A DNA stretch of 64,000 nt, from NCBI GenBank assembly GCA_007644065.1, contig VJWN01000012.1:361758-425757 (forward strand), written 5' to 3'. The stretch is from Margaritispora aquatica (taxonomy: Eukaryota; Ascomycota; Leotiomycetes; Helotiales; Discinellaceae). Positions 1 to 14,285 of the stretch are shown piece after piece. The notes below the pieces were generated by a model. It did not search any database and was not told where the DNA came from. It saw only the letters and a list, made by a program, of their open reading frames with translations. Within the stretch, counting starts at the first letter, position 1; every line of letters starts with the position of its first letter. The position numbers were made by a program, and so were the translations under genes.

Positions 1-514
1 GCCTGCCCAGACTAGTGTCGCTGTGGCGTCCAGACTTCGGGCTATTTGGCCCAGTTCAAGTTAACTTTGCCCCCAGTATGCAGGGGTTCGCCCGCCAGCT
101 CCCAAACTGCAACACCGACAAGCTGCTGAGCCGAGAGGTGTGCATAGAGACATAGAGACACAGAATTGTCTCTGTCCTGTCCGCCTGCCTTTTTGAAGGA
201 CATTTCGATTTTCGTCCCCAGGATCTAGGAATCGCCAGCGACAACAAAGGTTTCTTCTTCCCATCCGTGGTTCGAGGCGATTATGCTCTCAAGTCTTCAC
301 GTCAATCTTGAGAGACTTGGACTGGCCGATTCCTTCTGAGCGATCGACTTTCCCCCCGTATCCGACAAAGGCGCCATCTCCGGATCCAACGCGACACTCC
401 CAATTCTATTCATGCTCGTCTTCATCCGCGAATCGACCACAAGACAAGAGTATATTTGGCAGAGAAGGATTATGCGACATACATGAGGACGCGTGCCAAA
501 TATCCCGCCTAGCG
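1..514 (+). other. 5' flank and presumed leader of the SLN1 gene
   Basis: No gene is recognised here. The stretch precedes the histidine kinase start at 515. It holds three short ATG-initiated frames (283-339, 412-486 and 483-512) that would be upstream ORFs if the transcript starts far enough left. The frame of the kinase stays open leftwards to about 308 but has no ATG before 515, so a longer N-terminus is not supported. Confidence 0.6.
412..512 (+). promoter_or_regulatory. Two overlapping uORFs abutting the SLN1 start codon
   Basis: A 24-codon frame starts at ATG 412 (second in-frame ATG at 472) and stops at TGA 484-486. A second, 9-codon frame starts at ATG 483, overlapping that stop in an ATGA arrangement, and ends at TAG 510-512, two bases before the main ATG at 515. 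An earlier 18-codon frame lies at 283-339. The layout would allow termination-reinitiation control of the kinase. It is real only if the mRNA includes this region, which the sequence alone cannot show. Confidence 0.4.
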
Positions 515-3500
515 ATGGTACGGATTGGGATCAGGGAGCAGTTAGGCTTGGTCATTTGCGGCTTTGCTCTTATTCCTCTGGCTGTTCTCTCGATCGCGGT
601 ATGGATCAACAATCACGATTTCGTTGTATCGGTGACGAGCAGCGAATTGGCCCTCACAGCGAGTTTGAAGGCTGCCCAAATTGCGTCCGATCTCCTCATT
701 ATCCAGTCAACATGCTCGACGATTGTAACTAGGGTATTGCTCCAAAATGCGCTCAGGAACTTCTATAAAAACCCCGCAACTGCCAATTTTACAAATGCGG
801 TTTCAGATGTCCAGAGCGCTCTAATTAGTGGCGGATTCAGCTCGTTACTACAGACTGTGGTGTTTGCGAAGAATGCCACAGGATCGTTCGATGGGATATC
901 TGCGTACGGTCTAATCAACGTTACTGTTGCAGACAACCTGATAATTACTGGTAAATATCCAAATGGCACAACAAGTTATTTGGGCGACAATACCCTCTTG
1001 GGATTTCCGGAAAGTCTATATCCAGTAAGTTTTCCCAACAATTGCTTGGTGGCACTTTTTGGGCCAGGCTGTATTACTATACCCGCTTTGAGAGTCTAGA
1101 AATTGCATTGATATTGGTGCTGATATAACGACAGAATATCACATACAAACCCATGACCACTCCGGATCCATTGGACCCTTCGGTCAACGCAACATATGTA
1201 ACAGCCTTTGCAGATTATCCTCTGAACAATAGCGCTGCTCTGTTCTTAGGCCCAATGACAATAAATAACTCATATGCGCTTGTATCTTTAACTTTACCGA
1301 TCATCGATAATTCGGACAAAAATAAGCAGAACGTCTTGGGTTTTATGACCGTTGTTGTAAGCTAATTTTTTCGTTTCTACGAATGAGTTTTCCCTTTCAT
1401 GTATAATTGGGATATCTCGGTTACAACTTCCTTCTAGTGTCTTCATCAAAGCGCACACAGAGGTTGTCTTGCAAAGGCAGCTTCATCATACGTGACAAAA
1501 GCATGCACTAATTTTTCATACAGGCAGCAGCTACCAGTATCATTTCGGTGATAGAGTCTCGAGAGGGTCTGGCGAACACTGGAATCGTTCTCCTAGTTGG
1601 GCCAAGCCGAAGACAAAATCACTTCAGATACGAGCAGCGTCCTTCTACAGCAACCTACAATGCAGGGAGTTCCATGGATTTAGCAAATGTTCGTTTTGTA
1701 CTTCCGCCATCCAATGACAGTCGGAATTCGGATAGACACACCCAATACCGGTAAGTAATTTTAATTACTATTACTCCAGCCTCCCAATTCAGAATTGAAG
1801 GCGATATCTCGCTATCACTCGTTGCCAAGTTCTCGCAGTGCAAAGGCACATCTGTAGACTCACTTGGCTGTTCTTCACCTCGACTTGCCAATGGCAAATT
1901 CCAAGAGTATCAAACTTGTTTATGCGACCTCAATAACTCATGCTGCTGACATATCCTCCTTGATATACAATTTTAGCTATTTACGGAGTCATCTCACTAA
2001 TTCCTTTAGTAACAACTTGACCAACTTGGGCTCGTCGAATTTCACACTCAAAAAATTCCCGGCTGCATTAAGAGGGTTCAGTGCGCAAAATGGTGCAATC
2101 AACAATGCCAGCAGTATCGTTTCGACCACAAACGAAAATAATGTTAGTGTTGCGGTCGGATATGCAAGACCTCAAAGCACTCTCGTCGACTGGCTACTCA
2201 TTGTAGAACAGAGCCACGAGGAGGCTTGGGCCCCAATCAGCAAGCTCCGTAAGATTGTGGTAGCCTGTTGTGTGGGAACGATCGGTGCCGTTCTCCTGGT
2301 TGTCTGGCCGTTGGCCCATTTCAGTGTTAGACCAATTACGAGACTTCGTGATGCAACAGAGAAAAGTATTGCGCCACCTGGATTTACTCCTAGAGGAGGT
2401 AGCCTTGAATCTGAGCGCGGTGATGATGTCTCTGGTGACGAATTGGGGGAGATGGAGAGTGGTGCTGCGAGATCAAACAAGTCCAAAAAAGGATTCTTTA
2501 TACGACTGCGGAACCTCACGGGCTCAAAGCAAAAGACGGCTGGTCAGCGAACTGAGGACGAACGGCGGAGGGAGTTCAAAATTCCAGGAAAGGTATCCGA
2601 TCGTCGGCACTTCATAACGGATGAGCTTACTGAATTGACGGGGACATTTAATGATATGTCGGATGAACTAATGCTTCAGTATTCTAGTAAGATTTCCCTC
2701 TCTCTCGACGTTCTTTGTTGAACACATAGGCTTCATCAAGCTTATCAAAGTTGACTTTCTCACTTACCGTCGATTACTAACATAACACAGGTCTCGAGGA
2801 AAGGGTAGCTCAGCGGACGTCAGAGCTCGAAATTGCAAAGAAAGCGGCCGAAGCGGCCAACGAGTCGAAGACTTTGTTCATAGCCAACATATCACACGAG
2901 CTCAAAACACCACTCAATGGAATCTTAGGCATGTGTTCAATTTGCATGAGCGAGACTGACCTCGACAAGATAAAGCGAAGTCTTCAGATTGTCTACAAAT
3001 CGGGTGATCTTTTGCTCCATCTGCTTAATGATCTTTTGCTCTTTAGCAAGAACCAGATTGGCCAGCAAGTCAGCTTGGAAGAAAAGGAGTTCCGACTTGT
3101 GGACATTAAAACCCAAGTCCGGACCATCTTTCATAAACAGGTCATGGAGGGCAAGATTGACTTCAGCGTCAAGTTTATTGGAGCGGATCCAGACTTCGAA
3201 AACATTGAGGATTCAGGAACCAAGCTACCTGCCTTAGGGCCTCAAGGTAACCAATTTTACAACCACGATAACATCTCCCAGCCACAACTTGTGTCATGCG
3301 AGAACACACATTTAGATGGGGTCTCCTCCTATGACACCAAAAAGTCTACGGAAACAGAGCATTCTGCCAAATGTGTGTTCTCTTCTGACGAGTACTCGAA
3401 ATGGCACCACTCGCCCCATCTTGCATCGTCAGCAGCATCCACTGACACAATGACAGGAACCGGACGACTAAAAGATATGTGCCTTTGGGGCGATCAGCAC

Positions 3501-5099
3501 AGGATTTTGCAGGTGATAATTAATTTGATCAGCAACAGCCTGAAATTCACACCAGAAGGCGGTAAGGTTGAAGTGCGTATACGATGTCTAGGCGAAGCAG
3601 AGACCTCTGATACAAGTCGGAATTCAATGGGTTCCAAACAGAGCTCGCAAAGGACTGCTCGTGGCCGAAATCGCCACGAGTCTGGATCCAGCTCCTCTCA
3701 CGTTTCCAGGAAGCACTCTGGCTCTGGTAATGGCACCAAACCAATGGGGACTGCGTTAACTATCAATCCTCGAGATCCCGGTGCTACACCACACGTTATT
3801 CGGGAACGAGAGCCTACTCCGCCGCCTGCAAGCGCTAGAACTCTTTTGTTCCAATTTGAGGTTCAGGACACCGGGCCTGGAATACCCGTATCAATGAGAG
3901 ATCGAGTGTTTGAGCCATTTGTGCAGGGCGATCTTGGGCTGAGCAGGAAATATGGTGGAACTGGCCTTGGTAAGTTGCACTCCTATTTTGAACATGTTGG
4001 CCCTGTATTGTTTGGTTCAATGTCGTGAATGTGTCGGCATTTCTGGCACATTAACAATGTTCCTAAGAGGCAAATCAAACGCATGAAGCTAACCACTAAA
4101 ACAGGACTCAGCATTTGCTCCCAACTGGCGAGGTTGATGGGAGGAGACATCACACTTGACTCTACGGAGGGTGTTGGTTCCACATTCACGATGAATATTC
4201 CATTGAAGCACACCAAATCCCGTGCTCCATCCACATCGAGCTCAGCACAAGGTTCCCGACCAGCAAGCGAACACAACGGTGACACTACCAGGGTATCATC
4301 TCCAAAGCGCCCCGTTGAGTCAAGCATGGAAAAGGATTCTCAACCGAGACTTGTTGGTCTCAGTGCTCCGTTCTTTGCCTCCACACCAGTATCATCACCG
4401 GAGCAAGAATCAAAACAAATCACTACTCTCAATACCGTTGCAAAGACAACCGGTTCAAAACTTCGAGTCTTGGTTGCAGAAGATAACCTTGTCAATCAAG
4501 AGGTTGTACTTCGGTAAGTGTTTTGGCCCGGTTGTTGATGAATTTACTTACTTACACCCTGCAGAATGCTCAAACTAGAGGATGTTTACGATGTTGTGAT
4601 TGCTAAAGATGGTCAAGAGGCATACGATAAGGTCAAAGAGAGCATGTCGCAGAAACAGTTCTTTGATCTCATCTTTATGGATATTCAGGTACGTTTTGGA
4701 TTTTCTGGCTAGTGATTAGTTTCTGTACTAACTTGACAGATGCCAAATCTCGATGGATTGCAAAGTACACGCCTCATCCGTGAAATGGGATATTCTGCTC
4801 CAATCGTCGCTTTGACTGCTTTCTCTGAAGAGAGCAATATCAGGGATTGCTACGATTCGGTAAGTAAAGACACACAGTATTTCATGTTCGCAGCTAACGT
4901 CCCATGTTAGGGCATGAATCACTTCCTTAGCAAACCCATTCGCCGACCGGCATTGAAGCAAGTTCTAAAGCAATTCGCAACTATTGTGGAAGAAGTCGAA
5001 ACCGCATCCATATCAACACCAAAATCCGAAAACGGTTCAGTAAGCAAGACACTGAAACCCCTAACTAACGGCTCCGCAAACGCGACTGTAACGACATGA
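515..5099 (+). CDS. SLN1: SLN1-type (group VI) hybrid histidine kinase, osmosensor
   Basis: Membrane sensor kinase feeding the YPD1-SSK1/SKN7 phosphorelay and the HOG MAP kinase pathway (known for the family). Ten exons are read: 515-1024, 1135-1356, 1524-1750, 1793-1906, 1977-2686, 2791-3969, 4105-4513, 4565-4688, 4740-4859 and 4911-5099, giving about 1267 residues. An N-terminal membrane segment ([20 protein letters not shown]) is followed by a large extracellular sensor domain, a second membrane segment near nt 2250-2330, a linker and coiled coil ([13 protein letters not shown]), and the H-box [10 protein letters not shown]. The N-box [14 protein letters not shown]-boxes DTGPGIP and GGTGLGLSI follow, then a C-terminal receiver with the acidic pair in VAEDN, the phospho-acceptor in FMDIQMP, and conserved T and K in ALTAF and LSKPI. 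The start is the first in-frame ATG. The exon 4-5 junction (donor 1907, acceptor 1976) is the least certain part; it was chosen to keep frame. Confidence 0.9.
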
Positions 5100-6468
5100 G
5101 CGCGTTATCGTAGAGCATCACTTACTCACTACCAACAAATGTCAAGTCTGATTCAAGCACCTACCATTGCAGCGAGCGATCCGAATTGAGATACCCACGA
5201 GTCTTTCTTTCATTTGTTTATTTTTGCATCACAGTTCTTTGTATCTGCACATAAGTACAGCCAAACGGCAGACGGCGAAAAAGGAGTTCATATACACGAG
5301 GAACACAGTCTTTAAAAATGGGAGGGTCTATGATTTGGACATGGGTGGATTACTACCTGCTCAGGGAGCGAAGTTTTAATCATTTCTTGCATAGCGAGCG
5401 AGCAAGCAAGCGCGCGATTGAAGCATTTCGCTTTTGGCGAGTAATTGGACCAGCAACGTCTAAGTCCTGCGGAATTTGACTTTGGATGATAGGCGAAAAG
5501 GTTCTGGTGGATAATGATTATAATCGGCGTGGTTTGGCGAAGGTTCTACGTAAGTAGTTTGGGCACAGCAGGCCATGTAAACGATTATTGTAAGAAGGTC
5601 ACGATCAGAGCTGAATCTCCAAGTACGATTTCAGTGACTCTAATTCCATTCCCATGTCTATGTCGATTTCCTACTGTGCCTGTGCAAGTTGCAAATGCTC
5701 CAAAGCTGAGACTACCAACCTACCAACCTACCTGCCTGGGCTTGGAAAACATCCCACATGATCAGAAGAAGTCTTCAAGTACTTTAGAGGGTCACGAATA
5801 AGGTCATGGCGCCTCATGCTGCTAGGTAGGTCGGTACATCACATCACTCTGGTCTACCCGCTCCAGTCCTGTACTCAAGTATCACAGCGCAAGCACATAT
5901 GAAACCCCACATCCAGAGTCCCGTCCCACTTCAACCCCCACTCTACCACCCAAGCCAAGACATACCAAGACAAGAGATACAACAGAACACAACACAACAC
6001 AACGTACCCCGCTTCCTGCTCTGCTCCCACGCTGCACGGCGCGGGGTTGTCAAAACTCCATCAGTCAGGCGCGGCTATGGGAGTAAGACCCTACCTTACC
6101 TTAGAGTTTGTAAGATAGGTATCTATGCCACAGTAATGGTATGACTTGGGACGTTACGTGGGGATCACAGCTATATACGCGCTCCAATCACCTCGAGTGT
6201 GCGGCTTCACTGCTGTATGGATGGACGCTGTACGGCAGTGGAGACGACCAATCCCATCCGGTCATTTTTTTTTATCATGGCGGAAGTTCTCCGAGCAGAA
6301 AGACCGGGCTTCATTTCCGTAGACGTGGATGTGGATGAGAGAGAGCGTTTATATAAATAAATACTTTCTGCTTCTTCGTCACTTGTAGTCTTGGAATTGC
6401 TTTGTGTTTTTGGGTTTGTTGAGAGGAATATAATAGGAGGAAATATCGAAGGAAAGACATAAAGAAAC
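5100..6468. other. Intergenic region between SLN1 and the GH51 gene
   Basis: About 1.4 kb with no coding signal. It serves as the 3' flank of SLN1 and the promoter of the arabinofuranosidase. It holds a short (ACAAC)n tract near 5984-6003, clustered CTACC/TAGGT words near 5717-5740 and 5822-5835, and a CCTTACCTTAGAG stretch near 6093. No RNA gene or element was recognised. Confidence 0.5.
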
Positions 6469-8592
<2,124 letters not shown>

Positions 8593-10925
8593 TGTTGATC
8601 TTGTAGCAAAGAATAGAGTTTTGAAGGCTCGAAATCTACATGAATTTTGTGTTGTGCCAACACCAAAATCTGGTTCGAGAATGATTATACAGTGAAAGCA
8701 GACTAGCATTGTTAGCTCATGATTCTACTACAAGGTTAACAACAATTAGCAGCACGCGTGAGAAGACATTCATTCTCTGGTTGTATTCACACGTTAGATA
8801 GCCAATGGAGCCGGGTTTATTCTTACCAGAGACGAGTCCACGAAATGGGTCTGGTAACGACATGACTTTTTTAATTTTATAAATATACTAACATTTGACT
8901 TCCAGCACACTCACCAGAGATTTCATCTGACGACCCAACCGGATACTCCAATCTATTACTCACACTTTCACAATCCAGGTAGGGCTTGAGACTGAAGTTT
9001 CTTGGAAACTAAACGAATTATTTATCTCCCGATAATTCTCTCAACTTTAAGACAAGCGAGGGAAAAAAAGATTCCAAAAACATACTCGAGGCAAGCAAAA
9101 CTCCAGGACCCCAAACTCCAGGACCCCAGCAGGAGTCCCTTAGAAACCCTCTCAGAGGATTTTAAAGCCCGTGAAGCTTGGCGTGTGTTTGTCGTGTAAT
9201 TTATGCCTTTGTCGAACCCAGGCGTGGGTTGATCCACCCCATAACAACCCTGACCTGAACCTCGACGCCTAACCATTGCGCTATATGAGATCTGCCAGCT
9301 GTTTTGTGTTGAAATCTGAGGGTTTAGTGGGATATATAAATGCTAAGATTGGTTTGGGTGAATGTGAGGGGACGGAAGTTAATTTCAATATCGTTGTTGA
9401 TTCTTCCCTGGTATTCATTACCGACAATGGAAATAAATCACTTCTGGGAAACAAGTAATTAAATCAAGTGCGCTTTTCAGTGTTGATAACGTACGAGTGC
9501 ACAAGCGAAAAGGTTTCATGGCAGTTTGGATTTGCTGAACTAGACTCAGTTCGAGAAACGAACAAGACTGTGGAGCTAGAGCAGAACAACATTACTGTCA
9601 TCTTTTTGATGATCTTCTCGTCGCCATAACATGATATTGAACCAACATTATTCGTATTTATAGACCTCCGACTTGACGTTGCTAGACTTGATTTGCATTT
9701 TAAACTGAACAGCTTAAGAAAGTCACAGTCAGGGCAAGGCCGTCAACTTACAAATCCAAGCTTCAAATCTGAAACCGATGCCAAATTTCAAAGCAACCTT
9801 CAACGAATGCACTGCAATTACTCACCCATACTTAACAGTCCTAAAGATATACATGCAAGGTATTGTGTTTTCCAAACCAATATCCCACTTTATCAGCTTT
9901 TGTTTCGATACATATATGTAGATTGAGAATCGCAAACTATCTCCCTACTCCCTTCTCTCGCCCTAAATCATGCTTATCTTCTCTCGGGGAGAGATTCCGA
10001 AAAGACCAATCTAAATACGACTATAGGGGTGTCCAAAAACCCCGTCGTTGTTACTAATACACCGATCCAACGAGTTTGAAGCGACTAGAATTCAAAGTCA
10101 AATAAGGAAAACGCTCAAACAAAAATACTGATGAAATATTTCTAAGAAATAAATAACCGAAGTAGGTGGGTGGCGACTTAGCAACTTCGATACACACTGG
10201 AAGGTTGTCAATGGTGAGGAAGCTAGCATATGTATGTATGAAACAAACCCAAACAACAATCATCAATCATGCTTAGCTCCAAAACATTGCTACGCAAATC
10301 TTTAAGTCAGTACAGAAAGTAAGACAGAACCTTAGCACACCACAACTAAGAGACATGGGGGTGGTCATGCCCCAAAAATTTTAGTGCCGCTATTGCCCGC
10401 CGTATGGAGAACACCGAGAGAGGGTTACGAATGTGCGCATACTTGCACATCAAAAGATGAGACACAGTTCACATACACCGACATTGATAAGCTCGAACTT
10501 CACAAAATAAGAGACGATAATTGAGAACAGCATCTATTTATTCTGTTATTTATGCTTAAAAGTCAATTTGCTGTACAGCTGATCCACCATCTATCTGGCT
10601 ATCCCTCTAAGCTGTAAATCTCTTCTAATCTTAACAAGCTCCTTCCGTTATTTATATCATCGCTTATGCTTTGTCTAGCTCAGGAACAGCCGAGCAACTT
10701 TGATTGTGGGTGCTCGCATACTCTCCTGGCTCGCATACACTCCTCATCCGCAAGCAAGACATCGCGGCTTGCTTCTCATGCGCTGATGGTACTAGCTTTT
10801 GCATGGCATCACCACTTCTCCCCTTTTTAGATCCCCTCATTGAGCCTCAGCTGTCAACGATGCGTTACAACAAGTTGCTGGCCTCGAAGGGAGTATGAAC
10901 ACGTAATTCACGTAGATGTGACAAG
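8593..10925. other. Intergenic region between two convergent genes
   Basis: This 2.3 kb lies between the 3' ends of the GH51 gene and the minus-strand WD40 gene. Apart from the SINE-like relic listed separately and a two-copy 14-15 bp tandem (ACTCCAGGACCCCA, near 9102-9131), no gene is seen. Short open frames here have no recognisable protein features. Confidence 0.5.
9063..9290 (-). mobile_element. tRNA-derived SINE-like relic
   Basis: Read on the minus strand from 9290, the sequence opens like a tRNA: TCTCATATAGCGCAATGG then TTAGGCG. It contains a perfect polymerase III A-box match (TAGCGCAATGG, 9283-9273) and, about 55 bases on, a partial B-box (GGTTCGACAAA, 9218-9208, last two bases off). 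The 3' part does not pair back to the 5' end, so it is not an intact tRNA. Downstream comes non-tRNA sequence with a short tandem duplication, and a run of seven T on this strand at 9069-9063, as expected of a Pol III terminator or SINE tail. A decayed tRNA pseudogene with chance flanks is the main alternative. No target-site duplication was identified. Confidence 0.4.
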
Positions 10926-13016
10926 TCATCGTCGAAAGTTGATGATTGCAAGCTATTGATGGTTAGACTTCTGTTTATCACAGTGACACAATTTTACTTA
11001 CTCGACTGTTGACACCATATGCGAGTTTTCGTCCATCAGCATCCCAGCACATGGAGAATTGATCCTCATCAGCAGCTGAGTCTGTAGATTGAGGTGTCCT
11101 CCATCCCACATCATCACCTCGTGCCCATGTAGCGATAGGAGTCTTGACATCGCTAGTTCTCCAAATGAAAACATTTTGATTAGTGGCGCCAGCGAGGAAT
11201 GCACCATCGGGTGAAAATGCTGTGGCCACCACCCCAGAGCTCATAGTCATCGAGCCCTTGGGCTTTGTTGCTGGTGAACGTGTATTCCATATACTGATCG
11301 CACCGTCCTCGCCAGATGACACGAGAAGTCGCTCACTGTCTTCGCTTAGGCTGAATGGCGAAGGCATAGGCTGCCACACGAGCGAGGTTATCATGCCTTG
11401 ATGAGCGTTTAATATCCGATGGGCTCCTTGTTGATCCCAGATCTATGCCATGTCAGTTAAGTACGCAAGTTTACAATCGAAATCATACATCAATAGTCCC
11501 AGAATCACTAGCTGTGGCAATCATTCCAGATCTCCAGTCATAGGTTATCTTCGAGAGCGAGTCGCCATCCCTGGTCTCTAACTTCCGAAGCGGCGAAATC
11601 GCGTTCTCCTCAATCTTGAAAATTTGAAGGATATCACCACCGCAGAGAGCGAACTCCTCGTTAGTCGTCCAGGCTGCATCAAGTGGTTGGTCAATTAGAG
11701 AGTGATCTGGTAGTAAGAAGTTTATCGAAGTTCCCATCGTGGGATTCATAACAGTAATTGATGTGCTTTTCTGACCGTTCTCAGGAGAAAGCACAAGACA
11801 ACTTGTACTTGTTGGATTCCAACGATTACATATTATGGGCGAGTCGAATTGGTTGAAAGTTGCAAACGATCTGCCGTCCTCAGTCCAGAATTCCACTTTA
11901 GCTGTACTGTCATCCGTCGGCTCACTGGCAACAGCAATAGCTGTTCCATTAGGTGACCATGAGATGGCAGTGACAGTTGTTGGAGAAGGAACATTTTCAT
12001 CCAACAGATTGATGTGAGGTTCGAAAATAGGTTTACCAGGGCTGTCGGAGCCTGAATCCGCATCCGTGCGCGACGATAGTCTCCACATCCGGGCTAGTGC
12101 GTCGGTACCCGCTGCCGCAAGGATGGCTGGATTCCGAGGGTGAAATTCGCACTGAAGCAAGACCGTGCTGAGTGTTGATGGCTCGTTGGAAAGCTCGAGA
12201 AAATTCGTGTCTCCTGACAGATCATGAACCTTTTCAACCTGAGTACCCTCAGAAGGTCCAGTAGTTGCTATGATAGGTGAAGGAAGCTGTTCAGGAGATG
12301 GATACGCGTTCTCATCACCATTCATGGTGTGATTCTGGTTCTGGTTCTGGTTCTGATTTTGGTCGTCATCAATATCCATTGGGGTGGTCTCGAATCCATT
12401 CTCATAGCCATTACTGAGACGAGCCTTTTTTGATGGTGGTCCTGGTTGAGCTTGAGGTTGTTCGTGGTCCATTTGACGTTTTCGGGCATTTTCAAGTTCC
12501 TCGTCAGCTGCCGGTGCTGGGGAAGTGAGAGGCCCAAAGAAGCCGGTTGTTGACGAGATGGAGGCATCCTTAGTTATCTAGATCAATTGTGTGAGTAAGT
12601 AGCCAGATGAGCCTCAATCAGCTCATCAATCATGTACGTTAAGACGCACCTCCAATGCTTCGCGCTCTTGAACATTGTAGAGCAAACCTCTGTTGAGGAT
12701 TTCCACTAACGCATGATTTTTGACGTGGGGCGCAAATGGGAGTTGATCTTGAGGATTATGAATATTCCACTCCTTTTGAAGGCGGACTGCAGTCTCTCTA
12801 TAATCTAGATGGAGTTTATTAGTTCCTGTTGATGGGATCCTGATGATGAGTCTGTTCCACACGAACCTGATTCAACAAGATATCTGTGTGAAGCAACACT
12901 TGCCGTTAGCGAAAAGCAATCCAGTACCTGAAAACCCGATCAAGTGGATCATGAGTAAACACGTACCTCCAAACCAGATAGTTGATCCTCTCAGAATCGA
13001 GAGTCTCCTTGGTCAT
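10926..13016 (-). CDS. LisH and WD40 protein, TBL1/Sif2-like (SET3-type complex)
   Basis: Likely the WD40 scaffold of a Set3/SMRT-type histone deacetylase complex in the nucleus (family inference). Exons on the minus strand: 13016-12967, 12883-12867 (17 nt), 12804-12650, 12577-11489, 11442-11002 and 10952-10926 (27 nt), giving about 592 residues. The LisH motif spans the first three exons (SERINYLVW, then YLVESDYRETAVRLQKEW). A low-complexity linker with an NQ repeat (encoded near 12330-12362) and a basic PPSKKARL stretch follow, then WD repeats from about residue 130 to the end. Placing the tiny last exon (LAIINFRR then stop) after GTAAGT at 11001 restores a family-like C-terminus. Without it the frame would run on to about 10978 with an unrelated tail. 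Confidence 0.8.
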
Positions 13017-14285
13017 GGTTGCGCTCAAGGATGGACTGGAATTGACGATGTCTGATGAGGTTTATGACCGGATTTGATGTGTATTGTGCGTTTCGGGGAT
13101 GATGTTGTTGGTCGGAGGGTTCGAGATGAGGAATGAAGAGCCAGGTCGACAATCGACAATCGACGGTCGACTTCCAGACGAAAGCAGAAAGGATAGTGCG
13201 GGATGAGTATGTGGGGACTTTTAGAACGCCTGGCAAGTGGCAGCCAACGACAAGGTTCAGGCTGGGCAGGGTTAATTCAGTTCAGGGTACATTTGGTGGA
13301 GTTTTTGGTGCCTCTTGTGGACGGGAGACTCTTTTTAAGCCAATTGCATCAATGACAACGAGATCGACACCGACCAACCCAGGAGGGAGGACAAGACAGG
13401 ACAGGCTTGACGCTGGCACAGGGCTTGCCGGGCTTGATAACTTGACCAAACTTGCCAATTCCAGGCTGTTGAAATGCTTCCAATTACGAAACAGAGACCC
13501 TGAACGGTACCGTAGGCTCTGCTGGGCGATATGATGGCGTGTGAGGAGTGTCCTGCCTGCTTGTCTTGAGCGTACGGAGATATGTATGTAAGTTTATTGC
13601 TGTCTTCCGTATTTTGAGACTCTGGAACTAGAATTCCAATGATTCCATGCTATTCAAACTTGAGACTGATGCATAAATCCAGTCTCTCCAGGCACTCTCT
13701 GCTAAATACAGTGTGACCAGCTTGATAAAAAGGTCGTGTGTGAGACCCCAGGTACTGTGGCTGTAACAAAGATGACAGAGCTTCAACAGTGGATCATCAA
13801 CATGAACACTAGCTTGATTTGAAGGAAGCCGGAGAATATTGAAGCTTTGGAATTCTGGCCGGTGGATTGATGGTGGCCAATTTCCTGCTCATGGACATAA
13901 TTTTCGACTTCTCCTTTTCCTCGACTCTCATAATACCAATACAATCAGTATTCGTATTGTGCCGAAAAGGTACATCAACTGAATCAATAATAGTTGGAAT
14001 TTCATCTGGTGCTTGAAACATGCAGGTGTTAGTTTTAGGCTGGTCTGGCTTGTCCAAAACCCAGTGGATCGTCCCGAAACAGAAGATCCAATCGAAAAAG
14101 GCCCCATTTGATGGTCACATGATCTAAAATAAAGCTTCCGAGCTGGCATGCAATTGTGTCTTCAAGGGCATCAACGACAACATCTCACGATATAGCCAAC
14201 GTACGCTTGCAACACCTTTCCGGATAGATTTCTGGAGAAAGGACATCACTCAGAGACTCTCCACCTGTTAGCTCAATCCACCACA
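13017..14285. other. Divergent promoter region
   Basis: About 1.27 kb between the start codons of the minus-strand WD40 gene and the plus-strand TMEM115-like gene. Short open frames exist on both strands (for example 13133-13534) but none has recognisable features. It includes a small local repeat of TCGACAATCGAC type near 13144-13170. No RNA gene was recognised. Confidence 0.5.
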
